Shown in pieces: positions 1 to 6,821 of a stretch of DNA of 14,513 nt (positions are counted from its first letter, which is position 1; each line of letters begins with the position of its first letter). The stretch spans positions 1-14,513 of the forward strand of contig JAEZFY010000354.1 of the NCBI GenBank assembly GCA_023417265.1. The letters are read 5' to 3'. Origin of the DNA: Actinomycetes bacterium. GTDB taxonomy: Bacteria > Actinomycetota > Acidimicrobiia > Acidimicrobiales > Ilumatobacteraceae. Under the pieces are notes generated by a model. It searched no databases and was not told where the DNA came from. It saw nothing but the letters and a program-made list of their open reading frames with translations. The translations under genes were made by a program, and so were the position numbers.

Positions 1-44
1 AACCGACCTTGCTGCGGCGTAGCCGCGGTGGGCCACCGGTGGGA

Positions 45-90
45 GTGCCTGGCACGGGCAGCACGCTGGTGGTTTGGCCGTGCCAGGCAC
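45..90. repeat. 13-bp perfect inverted repeat built from two GTGCC(A/T)GGCAC palindromes
   Basis: GTGCCTGGCACGG at 45-57 is the exact reverse complement of CCGTGCCAGGCAC at 78-90, with a 20-nt loop between. Each arm is itself an 11-nt palindrome around one central base, so the arms can also fold alone or form a cruciform. This resembles REP/BIME-type dispersed intergenic elements. It also lies about 120 nt downstream of the minus-strand padR stop and could serve as a terminator, but there is no T-run. The repeat is seen directly; its class is inferred. Confidence 0.7.
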
Positions 91-117
91 CGGACTCAGC
101 GGAGATGTTCGAGGTTC

Positions 118-138
118 GCGACGGGCGGTGCCAGGCAC
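118..138. repeat. Third copy of the GTGCCAGGCAC palindrome with conserved left flank
   Basis: GTGCCAGGCAC occurs at 128-138, preceded by GCGACGGGCG at 118-127. The same flank plus core recurs at 14496-14513 with one mismatch before the window ends. The shared flank suggests that the repeat unit is longer than the palindrome. Confidence 0.6.
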
Positions 139-209
139 TCGCGGGCGACCTCGAGGAATCCGCGCGGCTCCGGGGCACTCCCGTCGGTGGTCCGCCGCAA
201 GCTCCAGGG

Positions 210-731
210 TCAGCGGAGGCGGTCGAGGAATCGGAGTGCCGCGACGGCCGATTCGAGCCGCCACAACCGGACGATGTCGGTGGGGTCGGGCTCGCCAAGC
301 GTGGCGACGAGGTCGGCAAGGCGCGTACGTTGGGCGGCGATCGTGTCGCTGATGTCGACGTCGTTGGCGGCAGCCAGCGTGATCTTGAGGAGCAGCTCGC
401 TGCGCAGGTCGCGGACGTGCTCGACGGGCGTGTGCAGCCAATGCCGGAACCGGGCTCGGCCGCGGCGGGTCGCCGTGAGGATCGTGCGATTACCACCGGC
501 GATACCCGGCTCTTCGCCGATCGGCTCGATCAGCCCACGCGCGCCGAGCTGCTCGAGCGATCGGTACGTGAGGGCTCGTGAGAGCGACCAGATCCTTCCG
601 AGGTCGGCGTCGGGCTTGAGCCGGGCGGCGACCGCAAAGCCGTGGGTGGGGGCGCCGTAGAGGATCCCGAGGCAGGCCCATTCGCCGAGCAGCAGATCGT
701 TGCCGTTCCCGCGGGCGTGTGGTCGGCTCAT
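210..731 (-). CDS. PadR-family winged-helix transcriptional regulator
   Basis: This 173-residue protein looks like a PadR-family repressor. Residues about 12-90 form the expected winged-helix DNA-binding region: a GEWACLGILYGAPTHGFAVA segment, then an IWSLSRALTYRSLEQL recognition-helix region, then a wing around the GGNRTILTATRRG segment. Residues about 95-173 are helical and probably form the dimerisation arm typical of the family. The ATG overlaps the modC stop codon by 4 nt (ATGA at 731-728), so it is almost certainly translated from the modABC transcript as its last gene. Molybdate operons are classically controlled by ModE, which is not seen here. A PadR protein in that position may autoregulate the operon, but its ligand is unknown. 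Family assignment is firm; its role in molybdate control is inference. Confidence 0.85.
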   Translation of the reverse strand: MSRPHARGNGNDLLLGEWACLGILYGAPTHGFAVAARLKPDADLGRIWSLSRALTYRSLEQLGARGLIEPIGEEPGIAGGNRTILTATRRGRARFRHWLHTPVEHVRDLRSELLLKITLAAANDVDISDTIAAQRTRLADLVATLGEPDPTDIVRLWRLESAVAALRFLDRLR

Positions 732-1783
732 GCCGGTGCGACCTCGATGTCGGTGGCCTTGACCGTGGCATGGACCTCGTCACCCGGCCGGAGGCCGAGG
801 TCGTCGAGTGCGGCGACCGTGATCTCGGCCGTCAGCGGCAGCGTTCCGTGGATTGCGACGCGGGCCCGGTCGCCGAGGCGATCGATGGCGACGATCGTGC
901 CCGGCCAGGTGTTGCGGGCGCTGGTGCCGGCCGGTGCGGCGCGGGTGAGCGTGATCGAGTGCGGGCGGATCACGGCGTATGCCGGCCCGGGTGCGGCGTC
1001 GGCGACGACGACCGCAACGCCCGTACCGGTGGTGAGCTGGCCGCCGTGCACCGCGCCGGTGAGCAGGTTGACCCCGACGAGGTCGGCCACGTACCGGGAG
1101 CGTGGGTGGGCGGTGACCTCGCCGAGCGTGCCGGCCTGCACGATCCGGCCGGCTTCGACGATCGCCACTCGGTCGGCGAGGGCGTAGGCGTCGACGGGGT
1201 CGTGGGTGACGAGCACGCGCATCCCGTCGAAGCTGTCGAGGTGCCGGCGCAGGTCGCGGCGGACGGTCGCGCGGGTGCCGACGTCGAGCGCCGCGAGCGG
1301 TTCGTCGAGCAGCAGCAGCCGCGGCCTGACGGCGAGCGCCCGGGCGAGCGCCGCCCGTTGGGCTTGGCCCCCGGAGAGCGCGCCGGGTCGCTGCCCGGCG
1401 TATTCGGCGAGCCCGACGCGGGTCAGCCACTCGGTGGCGTGACCCCGAGCGTCGCGTTTGGGCGTGCCGCGGGCGCGCAGCCCGTAGGCGACGTTCTCGA
1501 GCACGGTCATGTGGTCGAACAGCAGGTAGTCCTGGAACACCACCCCGATCGGTCGGTGCTCGGGCTCGACGAACACGTCGACGGCCGGGTCGTCGACCAC
1601 GGTGCCGTCGATCACGATCCGGCCGCGGTCGACGGCGACGAGACCGGCCAGGGCGCGCAGGATCGTGCTCTTGCCGGCCCCGTTCGGGCCGAGCAGGGCC
1701 AAGACCTCACCGGGTGCGACCGTGAGATCGACGTCGAGGTCGAGCGTGCCGAGTTGCACGCCGATCGCGGCGGCGACGCTCAT
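728..1783 (-). CDS. modC: Molybdate ABC transporter ATP-binding protein ModC
   Basis: This 351-residue ATPase powers molybdate import at the inner face of the membrane. Visible motifs are Walker A GPNGAGKST (32-40), Q-loop FQDYLLF (about 83-89), ABC signature LSGGQAQR (136-143), Walker B LLLLDE (156-161), D-loop ALD and switch His194 in VTHDP. Residues about 288-350 form a TOBE domain ending in the VKATDIEV-type motif, the oxyanion-sensing part of ModC-like ATPases. The ATG start at 1783 overlaps the modB stop by 4 nt (ATGA) and is preferred to frames extending upstream into modB. TOBE-containing ATPases also serve sulfate or iron transporters; the adjacent ModA fixes the substrate as molybdate or possibly tungstate. 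Confidence 0.92.
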   Translation of the reverse strand: MSVAAAIGVQLGTLDLDVDLTVAPGEVLALLGPNGAGKSTILRALAGLVAVDRGRIVIDGTVVDDPAVDVFVEPEHRPIGVVFQDYLLFDHMTVLENVAYGLRARGTPKRDARGHATEWLTRVGLAEYAGQRPGALSGGQAQRAALARALAVRPRLLLLDEPLAALDVGTRATVRRDLRRHLDSFDGMRVLVTHDPVDAYALADRVAIVEAGRIVQAGTLGEVTAHPRSRYVADLVGVNLLTGAVHGGQLTTGTGVAVVVADAAPGPAYAVIRPHSITLTRAAPAGTSARNTWPGTIVAIDRLGDRARVAIHGTLPLTAEITVAALDDLGLRPGDEVHATVKATDIEVAPA

Positions 1784-2610
1784 CCGGCCACGGCCCGCGG
1801 GCCGCCGTGCTGGCCGAACCAGCGATCGCGCAACCCGACGAGGACGGCGAAGGAGACCACGATCAGCACGAGTGCGAGCACGATCGCTTCCTCCGGGTTG
1901 CTCTCCAGCGAGAGGTACACGGCAAGCGGCATGGTCTGGGTGGTGCCGGGGAAGTTGCCGGCGAACGTGATCGTGGCCCCGAACTCGCCGAGCGCCCGCG
2001 CCCACGCCAGCACGGCGCCGGCGCCGAGCGCTGGCCGGATCGCTGGCAGCGTGACGCGCCGGAACGTGTACCAGGGTGACGCCCCGAGCGTGCGTGACGC
2101 GTCCTCGTGGCGGGTGTCGAGCTGGCGCAAGGCGGCCTCGACGGTGATGACGAGGAACGGCATGGCGACGAACGTCTGGGCGATCACCACGGCCGCGGTC
2201 GTGAACGGCAGGGTGACGTCGAACCAGCGGTCGAGATACTGGCCGACCAGCCCGCGCCGGCCGAGCGCGAAGAACAGGGCGACCCCGCCTACGACGGGTG
2301 GGAGCACCATCGACAGCGTGCACAGTGCGCGGATCGCGCCGCGCCCGGGGAGGTCGGAACGGGCGAGCAGCCACGCCAGGGGGACGCCGAACACGATCGA
2401 CAGCCCGGTCGCCCACAACGAGCAGACCAGCGACAACCGCAGTGCTGTGGTCGCCGTGTCGTCGGTGAGGTAGCCCCAGGCGTGCGACCACGGCGCCCGC
2501 CACAACAACCCGATCAGGGGGAGTGCGAAGAACGCGATCGCGATCCCGGCGAGGACCAGCGCCGGGGCCGGCATCGAACTGCGCCGACCCCGGCGCGGGC
2601 GCGGGCTCAC
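1780..2610 (-). CDS. modB: Molybdate ABC transporter permease ModB
   Basis: This is an integral membrane permease of the ModB type, 276 residues from the GTG at 2610. The N-terminus is strongly basic (SPRPRRGRR), followed by a hydrophobic segment at about 14-35 and further membrane segments. The EAA loop that docks to ModC is clear: EDASRTLGASPWYTFRRVTLP, followed by P-x-x-R-P and GALGEFGA-like residues. The GTG at 2610 gives a 4-nt overlap with the modA stop (GTGA), matching the other junctions in this operon. An internal ATG at 2574 would give 264 residues and is the main alternative. The gene also overlaps modC by 4 nt, so all three are probably translationally coupled. Confidence 0.9.
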   Translation of the reverse strand: MSPRPRRGRRSSMPAPALVLAGIAIAFFALPLIGLLWRAPWSHAWGYLTDDTATTALRLSLVCSLWATGLSIVFGVPLAWLLARSDLPGRGAIRALCTLSMVLPPVVGGVALFFALGRRGLVGQYLDRWFDVTLPFTTAAVVIAQTFVAMPFLVITVEAALRQLDTRHEDASRTLGASPWYTFRRVTLPAIRPALGAGAVLAWARALGEFGATITFAGNFPGTTQTMPLAVYLSLESNPEEAIVLALVLIVVSFAVLVGLRDRWFGQHGGPRAVAG

Positions 2611-3413
2611 GGCGCGACGAACCCGTACGAGGCGAGGATCGCCTGCCCGGCAGGTGAACGGACGAAGTCGATGAACGCCTGGGCGGCAGCAGGGTTGGCG
2701 GCCCCCTTCGTCACTGCGACCTGATACTCGGCGACGACGTTGACGTCGCCGGCGATCACGACACCATCGGCGGCGTCGCCGGCGTTGACCACGTCGGTGA
2801 CGTAGACGATGCCGGCGTCGGCCTCTCCCAGCGCCACCTTCGACACGACCGCGCGGACGTTCTCCTCGAGCGACTTGAGCGTCACGGACACTCCCGCCCG
2901 GTCGAGGATCTGCTGGGCGTACCGCCCGCACGGCACCTCGGGAGCGCAGCCGATCACGATCAGATGCTCGTCCGCCAGGTCGGCCACGCCGGTGATGCCC
3001 TCGGGGTTGCCGGGGGCGACGATGATCTCGGCGCGGTTGGTGGTGAACACCACCGGTTCCGAGCCGTGGTTGCCGGAATCGGTGAGCTTGGTCATGTTGT
3101 TCGGGTCGGCCGAGGCGAACAGGTCGGCGGGAGCGCCCTCCCCGATCTGGGTCACCAGTTCGGACGAGGCGGCGAAGTTGAACGTCACCGCGGCACCCGG
3201 GTTGGCGGCCACGAACGCGTCGCCGAGCTCGGTGAACGCGTCCGTCAGGGAGGCCGCCGCGAACACCGTCACGCGACCCTGCGCCGCCGGTGCTGCGGGC
3301 GCTGGGGGAGTGGACGCAACGCTTCGCCGCGGCCGGATGTCGTCATCCCCGCACCCCGCCGCGATGAGGCCGACCGCCGCGGCCAGTAGCAGGCTGCGCG
3401 AGACGCTCGGCAC
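2607..3413 (-). CDS. modA: Molybdate-binding lipoprotein ModA
   Basis: This is a periplasmic-type substrate-binding protein of about 268 residues. The N-terminus is a lipoprotein signal peptide with a LIAAGC lipobox (Cys about 21), so the mature protein is anchored outside the membrane. A Pro/Ala-rich linker leads to the ModA domain. Family landmarks are VFAAASLTDAF, NFAASSELVTQI (anion-binding serines), GCAPEVPCGRYA, and VRAVVSKVALGEADAGIVYVTDV (with the ligand-region Tyr). Two adjacent GTG codons, 3416 and 3413, can start the gene. I prefer 3413 because a TAATCT hexamer ends 6 nt before it, as expected for a leaderless message, and no Shine-Dalgarno sequence is visible. It is the first gene of modABC-padR. 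Tungstate is a possible alternative ligand. Confidence 0.92.
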   Translation of the reverse strand: MPSVSRSLLLAAAVGLIAAGCGDDDIRPRRSVASTPPAPAAPAAQGRVTVFAAASLTDAFTELGDAFVAANPGAAVTFNFAASSELVTQIGEGAPADLFASADPNNMTKLTDSGNHGSEPVVFTTNRAEIIVAPGNPEGITGVADLADEHLIVIGCAPEVPCGRYAQQILDRAGVSVTLKSLEENVRAVVSKVALGEADAGIVYVTDVVNAGDAADGVVIAGDVNVVAEYQVAVTKGAANPAAAQAFIDFVRSPAGQAILASYGFVAP

Positions 3414-3419
3414 CACGCC

Positions 3420-3440
3420 AGATTAGTCACGCCATGACTA
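3420..3440 (-). promoter_or_regulatory. Candidate modA promoter (-10) overlapped by an inverted-repeat operator
   Basis: On the minus strand TAATCT (3425-3420) lies 6 nt before the GTG at 3413, the spacing of a leaderless -10 element. Overlapping it is a perfect inverted repeat, TAGTCA (3424-3429), 5-nt spacer, TGACTA (3435-3440). A dimeric repressor bound here would cover the promoter. The PadR protein at the operon's 3' end is one candidate binder, although the site is not the ATGT-N8-ACAT form usual for PadR. No clear -35 is seen. Confidence 0.45.
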
Positions 3441-3544
3441 TCGTCGTGGCTACCCGACGAATGGGACAGTCGCGACGTGGGACACTGTGGCCCGACCGAG
3501 CCATCGATCGTCGGCGACCGCGATCAGGCAGCCTGGAGTTCACG

Positions 3545-4441
3545 ATGACGGAATCCGCTCTGATGCCAGCCGTGTTCATCGGCCATGGGAGCCCGATGAA
3601 CGCGCTCGAACACAACCGCTTCACCGAGGCGTGGCGGGCCGTCGGGGCCGCCGTCCCAGCGCCCCGGGCGATCCTGGCGATCTCCGCCCACTGGTACACC
3701 AACGCCACCGCCGTGACGGCGATGGCGCAGCCCCGAACCATTCACGACTTCTACGGCTTTCCCGACGAGCTGTTCGCGTTCGACTACCCCGCGCCCGGCG
3801 CGCCCGACGTCGCCGAGCTCGTGGTCGACACCGTTGCGCCACGCTGGGTTGGGCTCGACGCCGACAGCTGGGGCATCGATCACGGCACGTGGTCCGTGCT
3901 CGCCCACATGTTCCCGCACGCCGACGTCCCGGTCGTGCAACTGTCGATCAACGCGCTCCAGCCGCTCGACTACCACCTCAACATCGGGGCCCGACTCGCG
4001 CCGCTGCGCACTGACGGGGTGCTGATCGTCGCCAGTGGCAACGTCGTCCACAACCTGCGTCGCATCGACTGGAGTCAAGCCACGCGCGGTTTCGACTGGA
4101 ACCACCGGTTCGACGAAGCCGCCTCGGCGCTGCTGCGGGAGCGCCCGGCCGAGATCCTGTCGCTCGTCGAGCATCCCGACTTCCCCGCCGCGGTTCCCAC
4201 ACCGGACCACTTCATCCCGTTGCTGTACCTGGCCGGGCTGGCCGCGGCGACGTCGGATCGCGTGGAGGTGCTCGTGGACGGGCCCACCTACGGTTCGATC
4301 TCGATGACGAGCTACACGCTCGGCGGGCGCTCCCCGGCGGGCGGCGGCGAGCCGGCAGCAGCCGGACTGCTCGAGGCCGAGCTTCCCGGGGCCGGGCCGT
4401 CGGGGGTGGCGCTCGCCCCTCCGGATCAGGCCAACATCTGA
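3545..4441 (+). CDS. DODA-type extradiol ring-cleavage dioxygenase (YgiD-like)
   Basis: This is a 298-residue class III extradiol dioxygenase of the 4,5-DOPA dioxygenase family. Such enzymes cleave catechol-type rings using a metal held by histidines. Expected ligands are seen in family positions: His14 (GHGSPMNA), His49 (SAHWYT), His169 (SGNVVHNL) and His222 (DHFIPLLYLAG); His113 in DHGTWSVLAHMFP is also conserved. The ATG at 3545 is preferred because GGAG (3535-3538) lies 6 nt upstream and the protein starts just before the family core; the frame stays open further upstream. Compared with about 262 residues for E. coli YgiD there is an extra low-complexity Gly/Ala/Pro tail from about residue 262. 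It diverges from modA and converges on yjjW. The natural substrate is unknown. Confidence 0.88.
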   Translation: MTESALMPAVFIGHGSPMNALEHNRFTEAWRAVGAAVPAPRAILAISAHWYTNATAVTAMAQPRTIHDFYGFPDELFAFDYPAPGAPDVAELVVDTVAPRWVGLDADSWGIDHGTWSVLAHMFPHADVPVVQLSINALQPLDYHLNIGARLAPLRTDGVLIVASGNVVHNLRRIDWSQATRGFDWNHRFDEAASALLRERPAEILSLVEHPDFPAAVPTPDHFIPLLYLAGLAAATSDRVEVLVDGPTYGSISMTSYTLGGRSPAGGGEPAAAGLLEAELPGAGPSGVALAPPDQANI

Positions 4442-4456
4442 GCCCGCCCTCACCCG

Positions 4457-4470
4457 GCCGGTGTACCGGC
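4457..4470. terminator. Short palindrome between convergent genes, possible bidirectional terminator
   Basis: GCCGGT (4457-4462) and ACCGGC (4465-4470) form a perfect inverted repeat in the 31-bp gap between the plus-strand dioxygenase stop and the minus-strand yjjW stop. The 2-nt centre means that at most 5 pairs form with a 4-nt loop. There is no T-run. Its position between convergent genes is the main support. Confidence 0.35.
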
Positions 4471-4472
4471 GG

Positions 4473-5216
4473 TCAGAGCTCCGGTGGCGTACGCACGGTC
4501 ACGAGGTCGGCGGGCAGGCCGTGGTCGACCAAGGCGGCCGCCGCTCGGACGAGGTCGGCGGCGGTCGCTTCGGGCCAACGCCGGGCGGCAGGGCGGACAC
4601 CGGTGTGGCGGAACGCCTGCAGGATCGTCGCCGGCGGGCTGTCGAGGGCGGCCAGCCAGCGCGCGGTTGCGGCCAGTTGCTCGGGTGTGTCGTTGACGCC
4701 GGGCACGATCAAGAGGCGAACTTCGGTGAGCAGCTGCAGGCCGGTGAGCTGGCTGATCGAGGCCAGCACCCGGTGGTTCGGGCGCCCCGTGAGGAGATGG
4801 TGGACGTCCGGGTCGAGCGCCTTGAGGTCGAGCATCGCCCCGTGCATCGACCCGCGGAGCGCGGTCCACACGTGCGCATCGGCATCGCCGTTCGAGTCGA
4901 CCAGGCGGGTGAGGTGGGCTGTCGCCGGGTCGTCGGCGAGCAGCTCGAACAGTTCGGCGATCGCCTGCCATTGGAGGGTCGCCTCGCCGCCCGACACGGT
5001 GACGCCCGACAGGAACGCGGCCTTGGCCGCGATCTCGGCGTGCAGGTCGGCGACGTCCACCCACGTCGCCCCGTGCGCCGGCCGGACGGGGATCGTGTGC
5101 GGGTTGTGGCAGGCGACGCAGTTGAACGTGCAGCCCTGGAGAAACACCACGAATCGGTTGCCGGGGCCGTCGACGCATGACGCGTCGACGACATCAGCGA
5201 CGAGGGCTTGCGTCAC
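4473..5216 (-). CDS. yjjW: YjjW-family glycyl radical enzyme activase (radical SAM)
   Basis: This 247-residue radical-SAM enzyme should cleave S-adenosylmethionine to install the glycyl radical on its neighbour YjjI. The cluster motif is CX3CX2C at Cys29, Cys33 and Cys36 (QGCTFNCVACHNP), preceded by a CVDGPGNR motif. SGGEAT (75-80) is the SAM-binding GGE motif. Later segments LVDSNGD, GAMLDLKALD and HHLLTGRPN match my recollection of E. coli YjjW better than PflA or NrdG. The only other cysteine is Cys14. The sequence goes from the cluster motif almost directly to the first helix, so the ferredoxin-like insert with extra [4Fe-4S] clusters found in many glycyl radical activases is absent. The GTG at 5216 is preferred; it overlaps yjjI by 23 nt. 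The frame upstream is yjjI in another phase. Confidence 0.85.
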   Translation of the reverse strand: MTQALVADVVDASCVDGPGNRFVVFLQGCTFNCVACHNPHTIPVRPAHGATWVDVADLHAEIAAKAAFLSGVTVSGGEATLQWQAIAELFELLADDPATAHLTRLVDSNGDADAHVWTALRGSMHGAMLDLKALDPDVHHLLTGRPNHRVLASISQLTGLQLLTEVRLLIVPGVNDTPEQLAATARWLAALDSPPATILQAFRHTGVRPAARRWPEATAADLVRAAAALVDHGLPADLVTVRTPPEL

Positions 5217-6747
5217 GTTCGCCGCTCCGCACGCGCTGGGGGACGCGCCGGTCGAGGTGGGCGTGCTCGAACGAGCCGGCGCCGAGCACCGTGCTGGCGT
5301 GCCGTACGGCGTCCCCGGCGGCGACACTGGCCAGGTCGCGGCGGCGCACGAGGTATCCGGTGATCCGGACGAACTCGCCGTTGGCGACCTCGAACGTGAC
5401 GTCGCGCATCCCCATCCCGAAGGCACCCTTGGCGATGTCGACCGCGGCCTGCGGGTTGTCGGCGACCGTCTCGTCGAGGCGGACGATGTCGCTGACACCC
5501 GACGGGAACCAGCGGTGGTTCGGGGCGACGGCTTGGAGGTGCCGGTAGAGGCCGGGTTCGTCGCCGGCCGCCACGCGTGTACCTGGCGTCAGCCCGACGT
5601 CGGCGTCGAGACCGGCCTGACTGTGCAGCAGGGCGTGCCCGCCGGTGGCCGTGCAGTACGGCATCGGTCGGGCGGCGACCAGCTCGGCGGTGCGGGCGAC
5701 GATGCGGTGCGCCAAGTCGTCGGCGGCGTCGTCGTGGCCGTAGCGGCCGGCCCGTCCCGAGATCGCGAGCAGGTGCTCGACGCAGTCAGCCAGGCCGACG
5801 ACGCCGAACATCGCCGTGAACCGGTCGAGGTCGAGCAGACCCTCGGCCACCAGCCAGGAGTGCTCGAAGAACCCGGATCGCTCGACGAGGTGGCGGATCC
5901 GGGCGTCGACGAGCTCGGCAGTGAGCTCGACCACGCCGGGCAGCGTGTCGCTCAGGAACGCCTCGGGCGACCCGGTGTGCAGCCGGGCCGCCTCCTTCAG
6001 GTTGAGGCGCACGAGCGTGTGCGCTCCACCGCCGACCGGCAGCGAGTTGTAGCAGCTGACCACGCCGTAGCGCTCGCCGAGATCGGCCACCATCAGCGGG
6101 TGATTGACCAGGTGCGGTTGCCCGACCGCAGCCACCGTGCGGACCGCGTCGAGCAGCAAGGAATCGGGTGTGACCGACGGGTCGACCCGCAAGGTGAGAT
6201 TGGGCACCACTTGGCGAACCCGGCGCTGCACGGCCAGCGCCGCGCGCGTGACGCGGCCGTCGGCCGGGCCGAGATTGGCGTGGGCGAAGGCGTCCGGGAA
6301 GAGCCGGTCGAGCAGCACCCAGAAATGCGTCAGGCGCGTCCGCAGCTCGGCATCGCTGAGCTCGTCGGCGAACGGTTCGAGCAGCCGATCGAGGTCACCG
6401 AACCACACCGGGTAGCCGGTGATCGACGGCACGTTGGCGTACAGGGCGAGCAGGAACGTCGTGGCGTCGTCGAACGAGGTCGGCGGCGGCAGTTCGAGGA
6501 ACTCGCTGCCGTGGGCGAGCGCCCGGGCGTAGTCGGGCAGCGTGTAGCGCGGCCGGTACGGGGCGTGGCCTTCGGCGAGGTCGCAGATCAAGCCCTTCTC
6601 GAGCGCGGCCGCGCAGGCGGTGCTGACGGGTGGTGGATCGAGCAGATCCTCGGCGGCGCCGGCCAGCGCCTGCACCCGCTGGCGGTAGGTCAGCGTTGGA
6701 TCTTCGACGATCGAACGGATCGTGTGACGGCACTCGTCCAGGCCCAT
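5194..6747 (-). CDS. yjjI: YjjI-family glycyl radical enzyme of unknown substrate
   Basis: This 517-residue protein matches the length (about 516) and character of E. coli YjjI, a glycyl radical enzyme with no established reaction. The C-terminal glycyl radical motif is visible as VRITGYL with Gly464, 53 residues from the end, the usual place. The likely active-site cysteine is Cys232 in GVVSCYNSLPVGGGAHT. Another conserved-looking segment is PSITGYPVWFGDLDRLLEPF (about 107-126). Once activated, such enzymes are cut by oxygen at the radical glycine, so activity should need low oxygen. The ATG at 6747 is supported by length and by a GACAAT hexamer 6 nt upstream; no Shine-Dalgarno is seen. It forms an operon with yjjW. 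The family call is firm, the reaction is unknown. Confidence 0.87.
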   Translation of the reverse strand: MGLDECRHTIRSIVEDPTLTYRQRVQALAGAAEDLLDPPPVSTACAAALEKGLICDLAEGHAPYRPRYTLPDYARALAHGSEFLELPPPTSFDDATTFLLALYANVPSITGYPVWFGDLDRLLEPFADELSDAELRTRLTHFWVLLDRLFPDAFAHANLGPADGRVTRAALAVQRRVRQVVPNLTLRVDPSVTPDSLLLDAVRTVAAVGQPHLVNHPLMVADLGERYGVVSCYNSLPVGGGAHTLVRLNLKEAARLHTGSPEAFLSDTLPGVVELTAELVDARIRHLVERSGFFEHSWLVAEGLLDLDRFTAMFGVVGLADCVEHLLAISGRAGRYGHDDAADDLAHRIVARTAELVAARPMPYCTATGGHALLHSQAGLDADVGLTPGTRVAAGDEPGLYRHLQAVAPNHRWFPSGVSDIVRLDETVADNPQAAVDIAKGAFGMGMRDVTFEVANGEFVRITGYLVRRRDLASVAAGDAVRHASTVLGAGSFEHAHLDRRVPQRVRSGERDASPRR

Positions 6748-6753
6748 GCGCCG

Positions 6754-6759
6754 ATTGTC
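6754..6759 (-). promoter_or_regulatory. Candidate leaderless -10 element of yjjI
   Basis: GACAAT on the minus strand matches 4 of 6 bases of TATAAT and ends 6 nt before the yjjI ATG. That geometry fits a transcript starting at the A of the start codon, as is common in actinobacteria. No convincing -35 or FNR-like palindrome was found. Confidence 0.35.
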
Positions 6760-6795
6760 CGCCGTCGGGGGCGATGTCACTAGAGGCCAACGGCC

Positions 6796-6820
6796 CGCCC
6801 AGCCGGCCAGCGGCCGGGCG
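6796..6820 (-). terminator. GC-rich hairpin just after the GNAT gene
   Basis: CGCCC-A-GCC (6796-6804) pairs with GGC-C-GGGCG (6812-6820): 8 pairs with one A-C mismatch and a 7-nt loop. It begins 1 nt beyond the stop codon of the minus-strand GNAT gene. It could end the long upstream operon before yjjI. No T-run follows, so it would be an atypical terminator. Confidence 0.4.
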
Positions 6821-6821
6821 G

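Larger units (their letters stand above)
1..209. other. Non-coding region downstream of the padR-like gene
   Basis: No convincing gene is seen here on either strand. Open frames crossing it are arginine/glycine-rich and lack a recognisable domain. What it does hold is a cluster of GTGCC(A/T)GGCAC palindromes at 45-55, 80-90 and 128-138. The first two form a hairpin. The region lies just 3' of the mod/padR operon on the minus strand, so the repeats could contribute to transcript ending. The gene beyond the left edge is not visible. Confidence 0.6.

Noticed and set aside
1..209. CRISPR array at the left-edge repeats
   Set aside because: The units are 11-13 nt palindromes with unequal spacing and only three copies. 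There are no cas genes.
719..2473. Long plus-strand open frame of 584 codons opposite modC/modB
   Set aside because: It is the antisense of clearly recognisable ABC-transporter genes. The translation is Asp/Gly/Arg-rich without domains, as expected from GC-rich codon usage.
4473..5216. Naming the activase NrdG or PflA
   Set aside because: The CVDGPGNR, LVDSNGD and LTGRPN segments and the adjacent YjjI-type enzyme fit YjjW better. No ribonucleotide reductase or formate-lyase gene is adjacent.
4603..6783. Plus-strand open frame of 726 codons opposite yjjW/yjjI
   Set aside because: The minus strand encodes intact glycyl radical and radical-SAM motifs. The plus-strand translation has no recognisable family and spans two real genes.
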